Assembly: GCA_002353635.1 (NCBI GenBank)
Contig: DEKA01000030.1
Coordinates: 195-22,984 of the forward strand
Source: Lachnospiraceae bacterium UBA2734
GTDB taxonomy: Bacteria > Bacillota > Clostridia > Lachnospirales > Lachnospiraceae
Length of the DNA: 22,790 nucleotides
Direction: 5' to 3'
Under the pieces are notes generated by a model. It did no database searches. It was not told the origin of the DNA and saw nothing but the letters and a program-made list of their open reading frames with translations. Below are positions 22,412 through 22,790 of the stretch, piece after piece. The position numbers and the translations under genes are program-made. Position 1 is the first letter of the stretch; the number at the start of each line of letters is the position of its first letter.

Positions 22412-22687
22412 ATGCAGAGAGCCATCATTACCGTAGTCGGCAAGGATACCGTGGGCATCATCGCCAGAGTTTGCACATATCTTGCACAGCATAAAATCAA
22501 CATTCTGGATATTTCGCAGACCATCGTGCAGGGATACTTCAACATGATGATGATCGTGGATATTTCCGCGCTGGATGTTCCCTTCGGGGAGATGAGCAGC
22601 GAGCTGTCCGAGATCGGCGAGAAGGAAATCGGCGTGCAGATCAAATGTCAGAAGGAAGATATTTTCGATGCGATGCACAGAGTCTAA
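22412..22687 (+). CDS. ACT domain-containing protein (UPF0237)
   Basis: The 91-residue product is a single ACT domain of the UPF0237 group: AIITVVGKDTVGIIARV at the start, NILDISQTIVQGYFNMMMIVD in the middle and IGVQIKCQKEDIFDAMHRV at the end, as in small ACT proteins of Firmicutes. ACT domains bind amino acids or small ligands. In many genomes this gene precedes a UPF0210/DUF711 gene; here the space after it is non-coding to the end of the window as far as visible. ATG at 22412 has gaggag just upstream. The role is unknown; a regulatory one is inference. Confidence 0.92.
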   Translation: MQRAIITVVGKDTVGIIARVCTYLAQHKINILDISQTIVQGYFNMMMIVDISALDVPFGEMSSELSEIGEKEIGVQIKCQKEDIFDAMHRV

Positions 22688-22725
22688 AGAATGAAAATTC
22701 ATGCTGATGCATAAATTCTCATTCT

Positions 22726-22756
22726 GCAGCCGATGCCGCTCTGCGTCATCGGCTGC
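22726..22756 (+). terminator. Hairpin after the ACT gene, terminator-like
   Basis: Perfect 10-base arms gcagccgatg and catcggctgc enclose 11 bases, 38 bases after the ACT stop. No T run follows; a second small hairpin (aggcg-aaac-cgcct) comes next before the window ends. It could be a weak terminator or an mRNA-stabilising structure. Confidence 0.45.
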
Positions 22757-22790
22757 CTGATCCCCGAGGCGAAACCGCCTTCGCGGATTT

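Overview
The window is about 22.8 kb of ordinary-looking chromosome, probably from an anaerobic Clostridia-type Firmicute, most likely a Lachnospiraceae relative. This placement is inference. It rests on strong GGAGG ribosome binding sites, frequent TTG starts, a two-iron superoxide reductase, a long Pol I with a degenerate proofreading domain, the polA-coaE-walJ order, and intergenic repeats built on gcttagtaac. I see no rRNA, tRNA, CRISPR array, insertion sequence, prophage or integrase.

Layout. 1-2435: thiD and cytX, a pyrimidine salvage pair for thiamine synthesis with overlapping ends, closed by a strong terminator. 2486-5329: a cupin_5 gene, a divergent glyoxalase-like gene, a 95-codon GNAT-like gene and nagA. 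5528-9090: D-Ala-D-Ala ligase with its own terminator, then murF and a Cof-type HAD phosphatase as a pair. 9225-10391: superoxide reductase behind a promoter with a PerR/Fur-like palindrome, its terminator, then a YfcE-type phosphodiesterase. 10398-13414 (minus): a LacI-family regulator followed by uxaC, with an operator-like palindrome just after the regulator's own -10. 13536-14880: a VTT/TVP38 membrane protein and a rhomboid protease, divergent across a palindromic -10. 14931-15102: a nested palindromic repeat. 15141-16549 (minus): a MATE transporter with a perfect cre match in its promoter. 16654-22687: an unknown protein, an orphan zinc-finger (ZAS-like) membrane protein, polA, coaE, walJ-like MBL protein and an ACT-domain protein.

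How the genes work together. Ddl and MurF are consecutive steps of peptidoglycan precursor synthesis: Ddl makes D-Ala-D-Ala and MurF attaches it. NagA and UxaC feed amino sugars and hexuronates into central metabolism. The cre site and the LacI regulator suggest sugar-responsive control. Superoxide reductase fits an anaerobe meeting occasional oxygen. PolA and CoaE are housekeeping.

I found no clear undescribed multi-gene system. The most unusual items are regulatory or structural: the 150-bp palindromic element, a GC hairpin between the strong Shine-Dalgarno and the start codon of uxaC, the superoxide reductase operator, a possible clamp-binding motif in the Pol I insertion, and two related LacI/CcpA-type sites 3 kb apart.
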